From DASZHC01 sp035938215 (lineage in GTDB: Bacteria; Verrucomicrobiota; Verrucomicrobiia; Chthoniobacterales; JAFAMB01), in assembly GCA_035938215.1 (NCBI GenBank), contig DASZHC010000222.1:1-44887 (forward strand): a DNA stretch of 44,887 nt. The letters are read 5' to 3'. The notes under the pieces were generated by a model. That model had not been told where the DNA came from, ran no database searches, and saw only the letters and a program-made list of their open reading frames with translations. Shown here piece after piece: positions 17,911 to 24,981 of this stretch (the first letter of the stretch is position 1; the number at the start of each line of letters is the position of its first letter). Made by a program: the position numbers and the translations under genes.

Positions 17911-17928
17911 AGTTGACCGGTCAGTCAT
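17911..17928. promoter_or_regulatory. Candidate TetR operator upstream of the RND operon
   Basis: AGTTGACCGGTCAGTCAT contains the perfect palindrome TGACCGGTCA (17914-17923). It lies about 60 bases upstream of the permease start, where a repressor would block transcription. Its flank matches the site before the SDR gene (12441-12455). Confidence 0.55.
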
Positions 17929-18221
17929 ACAAGGACAAAACAACACCAGATCCGCCCTTACCGCAAATAACATTCCCTGGAACGATTCGCGTGTGCTTAA
18001 GGAGATTTCGACTGTGCCCTTTTTCCTAGCGCGCATTGCTCCTAACGCGGCGTAGCCGCAACCAAAGACTGTTTCGGATGCCGAGCCTCTCGGGCGTTCG
18101 GTCAGCGCTTGGTAGGGTCCGATCTCCGAGCGGACCGAAGCTCCAAGGCCGCCCGTCGCAAAACGCGGTCGCCTCGGAGATGCGACCCTACCTGCTTTGC
18201 GGCAAAACCACCGAATTCCGT
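17929..18221. other. Gap between RND operon and araC-type gene
   Basis: Apart from the operator just before it and the REP pair at 18116-18187, this stretch carries nothing recognisable. A GC-rich hairpin (ACGCGGCGTAGCCGC) at about 18045-18060 may mark another decayed repeat. Confidence 0.45.
18116..18187. repeat. REP-like palindrome pair (family A)
   Basis: At 18116-18136, arms GGTCCG and CGGACC flank ATCTCCGAG. At 18167-18187, the inverted copy has arms GGTCGC and GCGACC around CTCGGAGAT. Together they form a head-to-head pair like the one at 1817-1901, and both arm types found there recur here. No coding role is evident. Confidence 0.85.
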
Positions 18222-19169
18222 TTACCGATGTAGCTCCCTGAATTCCGACGGACTTGCCTGAGCTATTTGCCTGAATATACGGGTGAAATAAGAGGCGTCC
18301 TCGAATCCCAGCTGATATGCAATCTCGGAAATATTCAGATCCGAGTGGGCAAGAAGCCGCTTCGATTCCAGGATTAGTCTTCCCTGAAGATGGTCTGTCA
18401 GGTTTTTTCCCGTCTCCTTCCTCACAAGTTGATTCAGCCAACTGCGTGACACACCCAAAAATCTGGATGCTTCCGAAGCGCTCGCTATCTGATAGGGGCG
18501 GGCGTTCAGTCGGCGCAAGAAACGAGCCGTCAGACATGAGTATTTCTGAAAGGAATTGGACCCCGCTTGATTCGAAAGCGTGCGCCTGATCTCGATAAAC
18601 AGTAGCCGCAAAAGAGCCGCCGTCGCCGCCTGATATCCGAGCTGCTTCGAGCTGAATTCCGCGAAAATCTGCTCCGCGCAGCGAGTCACCCTCTCTTCGG
18701 TCGCAGGCGTAACCCGCAGCACCGCTCGAAAATGCGCCGGATCGAATGCCGGACAGTCCCGGAACAGGTCAATCGAGTGTCCTTGCGCCTCCAGAAAATC
18801 TTGTTGGAACGAGACCACGTAACCGCTCGTCGATTCCAGCGTTCCGAACGTATGTACCGCTCCAGGAGGCACGAAAACAAAGGAGGGCGCGTTTACAGGA
18901 AAACTGTCGAAATCGATGCTAAACGAGCGTTCCCCGCGCGTGATCCAGAAAATCTGATAGAAATCATGTCGATGCGGGCGATGGCGATTCCCGCGGAACT
19001 TGTTTCCTTCTTCGAGCGTCGCGATGTGCAGGCCTTCCCGGGCGTCGACGGGATAGTATGAAAACGGAAAGGGCCTGGGCTCAAGCTCACTCAAACTGGA
19101 ACTCGCTCTTAGGGATGCGTCCACTGGTTCAGGTTGCGCAGAGGACAGCGGCTGAAGCGGTGTACCCAT
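18222..19169 (-). CDS. AraC-family transcriptional regulator
   Basis: The ATG at 19169 gives a 315-residue protein. An upstream in-frame start (19307) would overlap the FIST gene far more and adds an unlikely sequence. A cupin-like sensor domain (about residues 40-130, with HRPHRHDFYQIFWITRGE and FVPPGAVH) precedes two AraC helix-turn-helix motifs at the C-terminus (ASEASRFLGVSRSWLNQLVR and ISEIAYQLGFEDASYFTRIF). It overlaps the 3' end of the FIST gene by 41 bases, so the two are probably translated from one transcript. It may control the FIST gene or the nearby pump. Its ligand is unknown. Confidence 0.92.
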   Translation of the reverse strand: MGTPLQPLSSAQPEPVDASLRASSSLSELEPRPFPFSYYPVDAREGLHIATLEEGNKFRGNRHRPHRHDFYQIFWITRGERSFSIDFDSFPVNAPSFVFVPPGAVHTFGTLESTSGYVVSFQQDFLEAQGHSIDLFRDCPAFDPAHFRAVLRVTPATEERVTRCAEQIFAEFSSKQLGYQAATAALLRLLFIEIRRTLSNQAGSNSFQKYSCLTARFLRRLNARPYQIASASEASRFLGVSRSWLNQLVRKETGKNLTDHLQGRLILESKRLLAHSDLNISEIAYQLGFEDASYFTRIFRQIAQASPSEFRELHR

Positions 19170-20334
19170 GCAGGAATGTCTTCGCCCCAACCGGACCGAT
19201 CTCCCCGTTGCAGAAAAATCCTGCCAGCGGCAGATCACCCAGAATGTAGGCAAGTGTTCCTGCGTCGTGATCTGACGTACCGAAAAGCCCTCTGCCCCTG
19301 CCCGCACATGAGAAAAGAAGAATTCCGATCGGTCCGGACATGCGCCTCTTGACCGCCTCAGAAGCGAGAATCAAATCCTCACGCGCGGACTTCGAATCGC
19401 GCAGCTGAAATTGTACCGTCTGGCCAACTCTGGGATAGGCGCCCACAGCAAGTGCGCCGATCTGCGGATCCGCTCCGAGTATGTTGCGAATCAGGAAATC
19501 GCCCTGCTTGAAATCCTCGATATACTCGGAAACGGCCAGACCCAGAAACAAGTTATTTCTTACCGACACTCTTTGTTCCGCCGGAATGCTTAGAAATGCA
19601 GCCTCCAGAGCCTGGTAGGCCGGGAAATTGCCGATTTCCAGAATCAGGTTTTCTTCCGCCTTTGTAATCGGCGATGGATCGCCAATCGGACGGCATCCCT
19701 GACTGACGAGCGGCAAAACGATCAACCCTTGCTTAAGCGCAATGGCCAGAAGTGGTGCGGGCGAAATATCGCCGTCCCGCATCAAAAAGATTTCTGCGTT
19801 GCGTGCGCTGGCCAAACCCCCAAGGACAGGCACGTGTGGATACGCAGCGCTCCAATCCTCCAGCCACGTTTCAACTCCACCGAAATACGGATTGGCCAGA
19901 ATGATCCATGAGCGCACCTCACTGGGCGGGACTCCTGTCGAAGTGTGCCAGAAATCTGGTCCGGGGGATTCCAAAGCCGCATTCTCGTCAATCTGAGTAA
20001 CCGTGAAACTCCCCGCGGGAAGGGAAAGAAGGAGCAGACTGAATCCAGGCTCTCCCTCGACTTCGCGCTTCTTTCCTATAACGCCCCATCCTGAGCAACC
20101 CACCAGTTGCGGAACATGCCCGTGCAGGCGGACCAATTCGAGAGTGTCTTCGATCTGCGGACGCCATTCCTGGGTAACGAAGAGAAAACCAAGCGATGCA
20201 TTCGTCCCCATCTCCTCCCGCAGATCCCGCGCAACGCCTATTACGGCATCCTCCGAATATCGACCCACAAAAACCCTCGATGCTGCTCTGGGTGTCATCA
20301 TGAATAATGTACGAGATGAGTGTTTGAGATTCAA
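19129..20334 (-). CDS. FIST-domain sensor protein
   Basis: A 401-residue cytoplasmic protein with both FIST_N (about residues 30-215) and FIST_C (about 225-385) domains. The characteristic final motif LAGFFCNGEIGPVG, with HDAGTLAYILGDL before it, is clear. Early in FIST_N the GCSGWGVIG motif is also present. FIST domains are thought to bind small molecules, perhaps amino acids, and are usually found in signalling proteins. Here the FIST pair stands alone without a kinase or output domain. It overlaps the AraC gene, so it may pass a signal to that regulator. That link is inference. Confidence 0.88.
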   Translation of the reverse strand: MNLKHSSRTLFMMTPRAASRVFVGRYSEDAVIGVARDLREEMGTNASLGFLFVTQEWRPQIEDTLELVRLHGHVPQLVGCSGWGVIGKKREVEGEPGFSLLLLSLPAGSFTVTQIDENAALESPGPDFWHTSTGVPPSEVRSWIILANPYFGGVETWLEDWSAAYPHVPVLGGLASARNAEIFLMRDGDISPAPLLAIALKQGLIVLPLVSQGCRPIGDPSPITKAEENLILEIGNFPAYQALEAAFLSIPAEQRVSVRNNLFLGLAVSEYIEDFKQGDFLIRNILGADPQIGALAVGAYPRVGQTVQFQLRDSKSAREDLILASEAVKRRMSGPIGILLFSCAGRGRGLFGTSDHDAGTLAYILGDLPLAGFFCNGEIGPVGAKTFLHGYTASAAVLCAT

Positions 20335-20408
20335 AAGCTCGCTGACGAATTCTATCGTCGTGTTCGTCCTTTCCTGCTTTTGGCGCTCTGATTAAAGCAA
20401 TTCATTAA

Positions 20409-21044
20409 ATGAGGCGGATTGTCATCACCGGCGGACCGAGCAGCGAACCTATCGATGGGGTCCGCTTTATTACAAATCAATCTACCGGCGAATTGGCGGT
20501 TCTGGTTGCTCAGCAGTTTCAAAAAGCCGGACATGAGGTCGAACTCCTTTTAGGAAGACGTTCGATTTTCCGGACTTCTTCGGCCAGATTTTTTGACACC
20601 AATGAAGATCTTGAGCGATTGCTGAGCGAGGTCGTCGACAGGGAAGAGGTGCGCGCGGTGTTGCACGCTGCGGCGCTAGCCGATTTTGAGGTCGCGAATA
20701 TAGTCGTCGAGGGCCAGGGGCAAGGAGCCGCGAAGATTTCCAGCGCGGCCACATCAATTCAACTTCGGCTTGTTCCAAAAGCGAAGGTAATCGCACGGCT
20801 CAGGCAACTCTTTCCCGCAGCATGGATCATCGGCTGGAAATTCGAATTGGATGGTTCACCCCCCGATGTGGTTAGCAAAGGTATTCAGCAAATACACAAA
20901 TACGCCACGAATGCTTGCATTGTGAACGGTTCGGCGTTTGGTCCGGGGTTCGGCTATTGCAATTCAACTGGCTTGGTGCGGTCGGTCCGAAACAAGGAGG
21001 AACTGGCCGATCTTTTATTGCAAGTGATCCAAGACGCCGGGTAG
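20409..21044 (+). CDS. CoaB-like phosphopantothenoylcysteine synthetase domain protein
   Basis: A 211-residue protein with the fold of the CoaB half of CoaBC (DNA/pantothenate metabolism flavoprotein family). The N-terminal ITGGPSSEPIDGVRFITNQSTGELA matches the CoaB nucleotide-binding start, where TGG and the Asn-Ser/Gln-Ser-Thr-Gly loop bind CTP and substrate. Later motifs are HAAALADFEV and IIGWKFELD. The decarboxylase (CoaC) half is absent, so this is either a stand-alone synthetase as in eukaryotes and some bacteria, or a specialised paralogue. A long linker is missing, making it shorter than usual. It is divergent from the FIST gene with 74 bases between them. Confidence 0.8.
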   Translation: MRRIVITGGPSSEPIDGVRFITNQSTGELAVLVAQQFQKAGHEVELLLGRRSIFRTSSARFFDTNEDLERLLSEVVDREEVRAVLHAAALADFEVANIVVEGQGQGAAKISSAATSIQLRLVPKAKVIARLRQLFPAAWIIGWKFELDGSPPDVVSKGIQQIHKYATNACIVNGSAFGPGFGYCNSTGLVRSVRNKEELADLLLQVIQDAG

Positions 21045-21050
21045 CTAAGG

Positions 21051-21203
21051 CGTCGCATCTCCAAATTTCGACCCACGGCAGGCCCGCATCTCCGAGGCGA
21101 CCGTTTTTTGCGGGCTGGATGGGTAGGGCCGGATCTCCGAGCCGGCCGTTAACGAGGCTGACTCGCAAGGCACGGCCGGTTTCGCACGGCGGCCCGAGAT
21201 CCG
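21051..21203. repeat. REP-like palindrome cluster (family A)
   Basis: Several units lie in a row directly after the CoaB-like gene. A decayed copy spans about 21051-21073. The next has arms GGCCCGC / GCGACC around ATCTCCGAG (21081-21102). A fully paired one has arms GGCCGG / CCGGCC (21127-21147). A decayed inverted copy lies near 21188-21205. The GGCCGG arms are a third paired variant of the same repeat. Confidence 0.8.
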
Positions 21204-21211
21204 CCCCTGCT

Positions 21212-21485
21212 AGTGTACCGTCTCGCATATAGTGGTGATGTCGTTGCGTTCAAAATGGGCCGCCGGCAAGGCGCGAGGAGGGCGCATATCTAAAGCGATA
21301 CGTAACCGACGAGCAACGCAGCCGTCGGCCCATTTTCAGCGCAACCCTCCGGGCCGCGGCCAGTTGGCTGTTTTTCCACGTTGCTCGCTCCTTACGTATC
21401 AGTCTAGATATGCTCGTCGCTCGCGCCTTGAAAAACAGCCAACCGACCTGCGGCGACATCACCATTATATGCGAGACGGTACACT
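21212..21485. repeat. 274-bp nested palindromic element (family B)
   Basis: The ends form a 32-bp inverted repeat with one mismatch (AGTGTACCGTCTCGCATAT at 21212 and its complement at 21485). Between them lie two further hairpins. The first (about 21244-21350) pairs GCGTTCAAAATGGGCC with GGCCCATTTTCAGCGC. The second (about 21358-21445) pairs GTTGGCTGTTTTTC with AAAAACAGCCAAC. The centres of both hairpins carry related inverted sequences with TACGTA and ATATCTA. No reading frame makes sense. Half-copies lie at 33346-33435 and 38656-38743. It may be a MITE or a large compound REP. Confidence 0.85.
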
Positions 21486-21558
21486 GGGGGCCAGTCTCCA
21501 GCTGAAATTCAGTTGCATCCGTCGGGCGATAAACTATCCTCGAAATCCCAGCACTTTT

Positions 21559-21630
21559 GCGCGATTAGCTCAGGGGTAGAGCGCTTGCTTCACACGCAAG
21601 AAGTCGCAGGTTCGAACCCTGCATCGCGCA
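21559..21630 (+). tRNA. tRNA-Val (CAC)
   Basis: A 72-base cloverleaf: acceptor GCGCGAT/ATCGCGC, D-stem GCTC/GAGC, anticodon stem CTTGC/GCAAG with loop TTCACAC (anticodon CAC), five-base variable loop, T-stem GCAGG/CCTGC with TTCGAAC, and discriminator A. The 3' CCA is not encoded. It lies among repeats, with the 274-bp element ending 73 bases upstream. Confidence 0.95.
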
Positions 21631-21723
21631 AGGACTTACGCAAGACGCTAGTTTTTAGTCACCTGCTGGTCACTCTTCCGAAGAACTTCAGCATAAATTT
21701 GCACCTCTCGGGGTGGGTCTTCA

Positions 21724-22415
21724 TTATTCCTCCTGAGGGCTTTTGAGAGAGAACTGTTGTTCGTTCTCCATCACCCAGTTCCAACCTGAATCGGTGAGCA
21801 CATAGGCGATGTCGCGTAACACGATCAGGGTTGGCAATCTTTCGCCTGATAAACTCCTTCGTAACAAGTCTCTTGAGCGCAAGTGTAACGGCTACGTCCC
21901 GTTAGGCCATTCCTGTTGGCGTCGTTCTTTATCAACGACTCTGAAACCGTCTGCTCCTCGCCAAACGAATTGCCTACGATCGCGGCTAGCACGATGCGCT
22001 CAAAAGCGGAGAGCCCCTGCAAATCGGTTAATGGATCCTCTTTTGAAAGCTCGGTGACGGCTATTTCCGTTTTATCGATGGCCTTCAGCCTTGCGATAAT
22101 TTTGGCCTTCAAAGCTTCAAAGTCTGAAATGGCTCGACTCTCGTAAAGAGTGATGTTCCTGTGCTGGACATCGAAGGGAATTTTGGTCGAACACTCCTTT
22201 CGCATACCATAACGACGGGTTTATGCGATGCGAAAGCATAACCGAGTTCGTACCATACATTCGCGTTGTCAGTGGTTATCTCTGCGAAGCATACCGCCGC
22301 CTCTCGAATGCCTTTTTCTATTTGGTCAATCGGAATTGACACGCTAGGATCTTCGTCCACGCGGTAGGGTTCGTAGCCGGCTTCTTCAATTGCGGGCTTA
22401 AAGGTGCAAATAACT
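21724..22415 (-). pseudogene. Nucleoside 2-deoxyribosyltransferase-like protein with C-terminal winged helix, broken
   Basis: Read across minus-strand frames, the protein begins CPPVPVICTFKPAIEEAGYE, then PYRVDEDPSVSIPIDQIEKG. The family signature follows (FAEITTDNANVWYELGYAFA, then KPVVMV, then KIPFDVQHRNITLYES). A C-terminal part has winged-helix features (VAVTLALKRLVTKEFIRRK and YVLTDSGWNWVMENEQQF) and ends at a TAA at 21724. Frameshifts occur near 22200, near 21890 and near 21810. An in-frame TAG and then a group II intron remnant replace the 5' end at about 22415. The nucleotide-active fold and wHTH partner recall effector-like proteins, but this copy is dead. The original start and function are unknown. 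Confidence 0.7.
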
Positions 22416-22420
22416 GGAAC

Positions 22421-22860
22421 AGGTGGGCACTAGGGAGTCGGAAGGGCCCATAGTAGTGATGAACTCGGTAATGCCGAGAGAGCGAAGGGGCCTTAGTCAA
22501 TGGATGCGAGTCAGAGAGCGTCGGCGCTTGATTGGGAGGAAACTCCCTTGGACAGAGTACGAGGCAGCAATGCTGTCTCGGAAAGTTCGACGAAAGAGAC
22601 AGAAGCTTAGCTGCAGAGCTAAGGACCAGAAGCGAGGCTTCTACCGAGAAACTCTACAACCAGGGCCGTTGACGAAAGCCGAATGCGGGCAAATCCGCAC
22701 GTCCGGTTTGATGAGGGGGGAGGGCGATAGCGAGGCAAACATGGTATGCAGTCCTTAGGCACTGAAGGGGAAACCCGGACACACGCTTTGCTGTAACCTA
22801 AACTTGCCGCTGTCCCCTCTCTACTCTACTCGGCTTCGACCTTGAACAGGCGTAGCGCAG
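22421..22860 (+). mobile_element. Group II intron 3' remnant
   Basis: The stretch 22676-22710 folds as a group II intron domain V: AAGCCG pairs with CGGTTT, followed by an internal bulge and TGCGG pairing with CCGCA around a small A-rich loop, with the conserved ACGT bulge. It is followed by the GATGAGGGGGGAGG sequence common after this domain. Upstream sequence with GGAAGGGCCCATAGTAGTGA and AATGCCG resembles the segment that precedes the maturase in such introns. No reverse transcriptase frame is present. The 5' part is missing, so this is a truncated intron. The exact ends are uncertain; the right end may be near the CCCCTCTCTACTC at about 22815-22827. Confidence 0.7.
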
Positions 22861-22974
22861 CGCTATACGGCGCCGCCCCCCCAACTAAGTTGAATTACCC
22901 ACAGAGAATAGCGAAGAGCCGCTTTTAATAAACCTGGTGACTGGCGATTGCTCGAATGCGATAATAGATTCGCT

Positions 22975-23364
22975 ATGGAAGCGTCAGATACGGTGAAGAG
23001 GCGATGGGTCTTAATCGCCGGGTTGGTAGCTCTCGCGTTTGGGTTGGGGTCGTGTGGGGACATCGAGATTCGACATACCTCTCAAGGACCGGCACCAGGT
23101 TATCCGGAACCGGGTTATCCGGGTCCGGGTCCTGAACATCCCGGTGGCTACCGCGTGGGATATCAGGATGGTTATAATGAGGGGTATAGTCATGGTTTTC
23201 GCGATGGGTCGTCGGGAAGACCGTTCCAGGATTATTCGCCAGTCGGGCTTGGTTCCGGGCCATATGCGCATGGCAGGTACGACGGGTATCGTGCCGGTTA
23301 CCGGGAGGGTTTTCGTCACGGAAGGTCAGGTCAAGGCGCACAGCAACCTTGGAGCCCCTTTTGA
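22975..23364 (+). CDS. Small Gly/Tyr-rich lipoprotein with GYxxG repeats
   Basis: A 129-residue exported protein. The signal sequence VLIAGLVALAFGLGSC ends in a lipobox-like LGSC, so it is probably a lipoprotein. The mature part has a PGYPEPGYPGPGPEHPGG linker, then two related blocks (GYRVGYQDGYNEGYSHGFRD and GRYDGYRAGYREGFRHGRSG) with Gly-Tyr/Phe every four residues. Such GYxxGYxxG arrays are reminiscent of glycine-zipper or low-complexity envelope proteins. I recognised no family. The ATG at 22975 was chosen over an upstream TTG because it starts a standard signal peptide. Its 3' end meets the left end of a decayed IS6-type element. Confidence 0.7.
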   Translation: MEASDTVKRRWVLIAGLVALAFGLGSCGDIEIRHTSQGPAPGYPEPGYPGPGPEHPGGYRVGYQDGYNEGYSHGFRDGSSGRPFQDYSPVGLGSGPYAHGRYDGYRAGYREGFRHGRSGQGAQQPWSPF

Positions 23365-23370
23365 TCGGAA

Positions 23371-23967
23371 GTGTTGCAACTTTGCAGGAGTGGACGGGAA
23401 GCTGGGCCGATATGGTCCTCGCACCCTCAGTCGCCGGTCTATTCAAATGGCGCCAATTCGAACCGGAAGTCATCCTGCTTGCGGTCGGGTGGTACCTGCG
23501 TTTTTCACTATCCTACCGCGACGTCGAGGAACTCTTGGCCGAACGGGGGATTTCGGTTGATCACGTCACGCTCTGCGGTGGGTGCAGCGCTATGCGCCGG
23601 AATTGGAGCGGCGCTTGCGTAAAGGGCTCAAGGCAACAAACGATTCTTGGCGGGGCGACGAGACGTACGTCCGGTTGAAAGACAAATGGGTGTACTTGTA
23701 TCGGGCCGTGGATTCCGAGGGTGCAACGATCGACTTCTTGCTCTCGGCCAAACGCGATGCCGCCGCCGCCGAGCGCTTTCTCGCCAAAGCATTGGGAGGC
23801 GCGAACCATCCAACGCCGAGTGCGCGCCAGCCAATGCTTCCGTTCCGTCTGGGGAGCCTGGCGCACGATCGCAGGCTACGAAACGATCCACATGATCCGC
23901 AAAGGTCAAGCGTGCGAAAGTGCGCCGGCTTACCAGAAATCATTGAGATTAACGTGATTAGGCTTGT
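23371..23967 (+). pseudogene. IS6-family transposase, frameshifted and internally deleted
   Basis: The family's opening FKWRQFEPEVILLAVGWYLR, then SLSYRDVEELLAERGISVDH, is followed by a one-base loss near 23572 that shifts to WVQRYAPELERRL. The first catalytic Asp is present in WRGDETYVRLKDKWVYLYRA. After GGANHPTP the sequence jumps to RVRASQCFRSVWGAWRTIAG and GYETIHMIRKGQ in another frame. The segment that should hold the second Asp and the Glu is missing. The left end near 23371 (GTGTTGCAACTTTGCA) resembles IS6-type inverted ends. The element is inactive. Confidence 0.85.
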
Positions 23968-24117
23968 CAGGCTAAAACACCGAATGCAGTGCCGTCGATT
24001 ACACTCCTAAATTACGCATTGCAGAAATTGTTTCGAAAGTTTCCGACGTTCCTTTGTATGGCGCAGCAGTATATTTCATTTCATAATTTAGGTGATATTT
24101 ATCTTTTCAAAATGAAG

Positions 24118-24345
24118 GTGATGTTCTACATCTTGTGGTATGCTCGGGGTGGGAGGATGTTACCGCACAATATATCGGAGGAGATGCGCTTTCGTGCTAT
24201 CGAAGCGCACCGGGATGGACAGAGGGCTCTTAAGGAACGCAAGGCGACAGGCAGGCCGCCCAAATTGGATTGCAAGCGACACGGCAAAGCGATTCTAAAG
24301 ATGGTGAAACATCCGGCGAACCGAGTGAAGCGGTCGAGCAATTCC
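24118..24345 (+). pseudogene. IS630-type transposase N-terminal remnant
   Basis: An open stretch encodes EEMRFRAIEAHRDGQ, then directly RALKERKATGRPPKLD and GKAILKMVKHPAN. These are the start and the linker of the IS630 N-terminal helix-turn-helix domain, with the helices between them deleted. No DDE domain follows. The frame continues without a stop into the ECF sigma gene at 24301-24981, so translation from an upstream start would create a fused protein. Confidence 0.55.
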
Positions 24346-24981
24346 CAAATCAGTTATGAGCATCTGCACGGCAGAGTTACCGCAAGAGCAAGCGTTAAAG
24401 CCTCGCAGCAATTCCAGGACCTGGACCTGACCCGTCGATCTCAAGCAGGAGATACTGAAGCATTCGGCGAGCTAGTAACCAAGTACCGCGCTAAGATCTT
24501 CATCACGGTCTGGGGTATGGTGGGCAATGAGCAGGATGCTTTGGATCTCGCCCAGGAAGGATTCCTTAAAGCTTGGCAGTCGATCCACCGGTTTGAGGGT
24601 CGATCTTCGTTCTATACGTGGTTGTACAGTATCACGGTGAATCTGACTATTTACTCACTTCGCCGGAAGGGTCGTCGTGAGGAGGTAGAGCTTGACGATG
24701 CTCTTCCTTCATCTCTTCCCGGTCCCGGCGTCAACTATGAACACACTGAGATTCGGGAGCAGGTCAATGCGGCCCTTGCACAACTTTCTCCAGAACATCG
24801 CGCTGTGATCGTGTTGAAGGAGCTAGAAGACCTGCAATATCACGAGATTGCCGAGGTTCTGAATCTCTCCATGGGTACAGTGATGTCCCGGCTTTTCTAC
24901 GGCAGGAAAAAGCTACAATGCATTTTAAGACCTATTTACAATCAAACTTACCAATCTCGACCCCCGGCATCTGTGCCGTAG
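24301..24981 (+). CDS. ECF-family RNA polymerase sigma factor (fused in frame to upstream transposase debris)
   Basis: From about residue 40 of this 226-residue frame the protein is a clear ECF sigma factor. Region 2: LTRRSQAGDTEAFGELVTKY, then EQDALDLAQEGFLKAW and FYTWLYSITVNLTIYSLRRK. Region 4: ALAQLSPEHRAVIVLKELED, then YHEIAEVLNLSMGTVMSRLF. The frame is open back to 23989, but the upstream part is IS630-like debris. The true start is unclear: 24301 is the last ATG before the sigma domain, and an ATG at 24121 has a better ribosome site (GAAGGTG). No anti-sigma gene follows. If the promoter came with the transposase fragment, its control has been rewired. Confidence 0.85.
   Translation: MVKHPANRVKRSSNSQISYEHLHGRVTARASVKASQQFQDLDLTRRSQAGDTEAFGELVTKYRAKIFITVWGMVGNEQDALDLAQEGFLKAWQSIHRFEGRSSFYTWLYSITVNLTIYSLRRKGRREEVELDDALPSSLPGPGVNYEHTEIREQVNAALAQLSPEHRAVIVLKELEDLQYHEIAEVLNLSMGTVMSRLFYGRKKLQCILRPIYNQTYQSRPPASVP

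Noticed and set aside
21212..21485. The 274-bp element as a CRISPR-like or riboswitch structure
   Set aside because: There are no repeated spacers and no adjacent cas genes, and the whole unit is an inverted repeat with half-copies elsewhere, which fits a mobile repeat better.
22423..22758. Plus-strand 111-residue frame in the group II intron remnant as a gene
   Set aside because: It reads through intron secondary-structure sequence including domain V, a common source of spurious hypothetical proteins.
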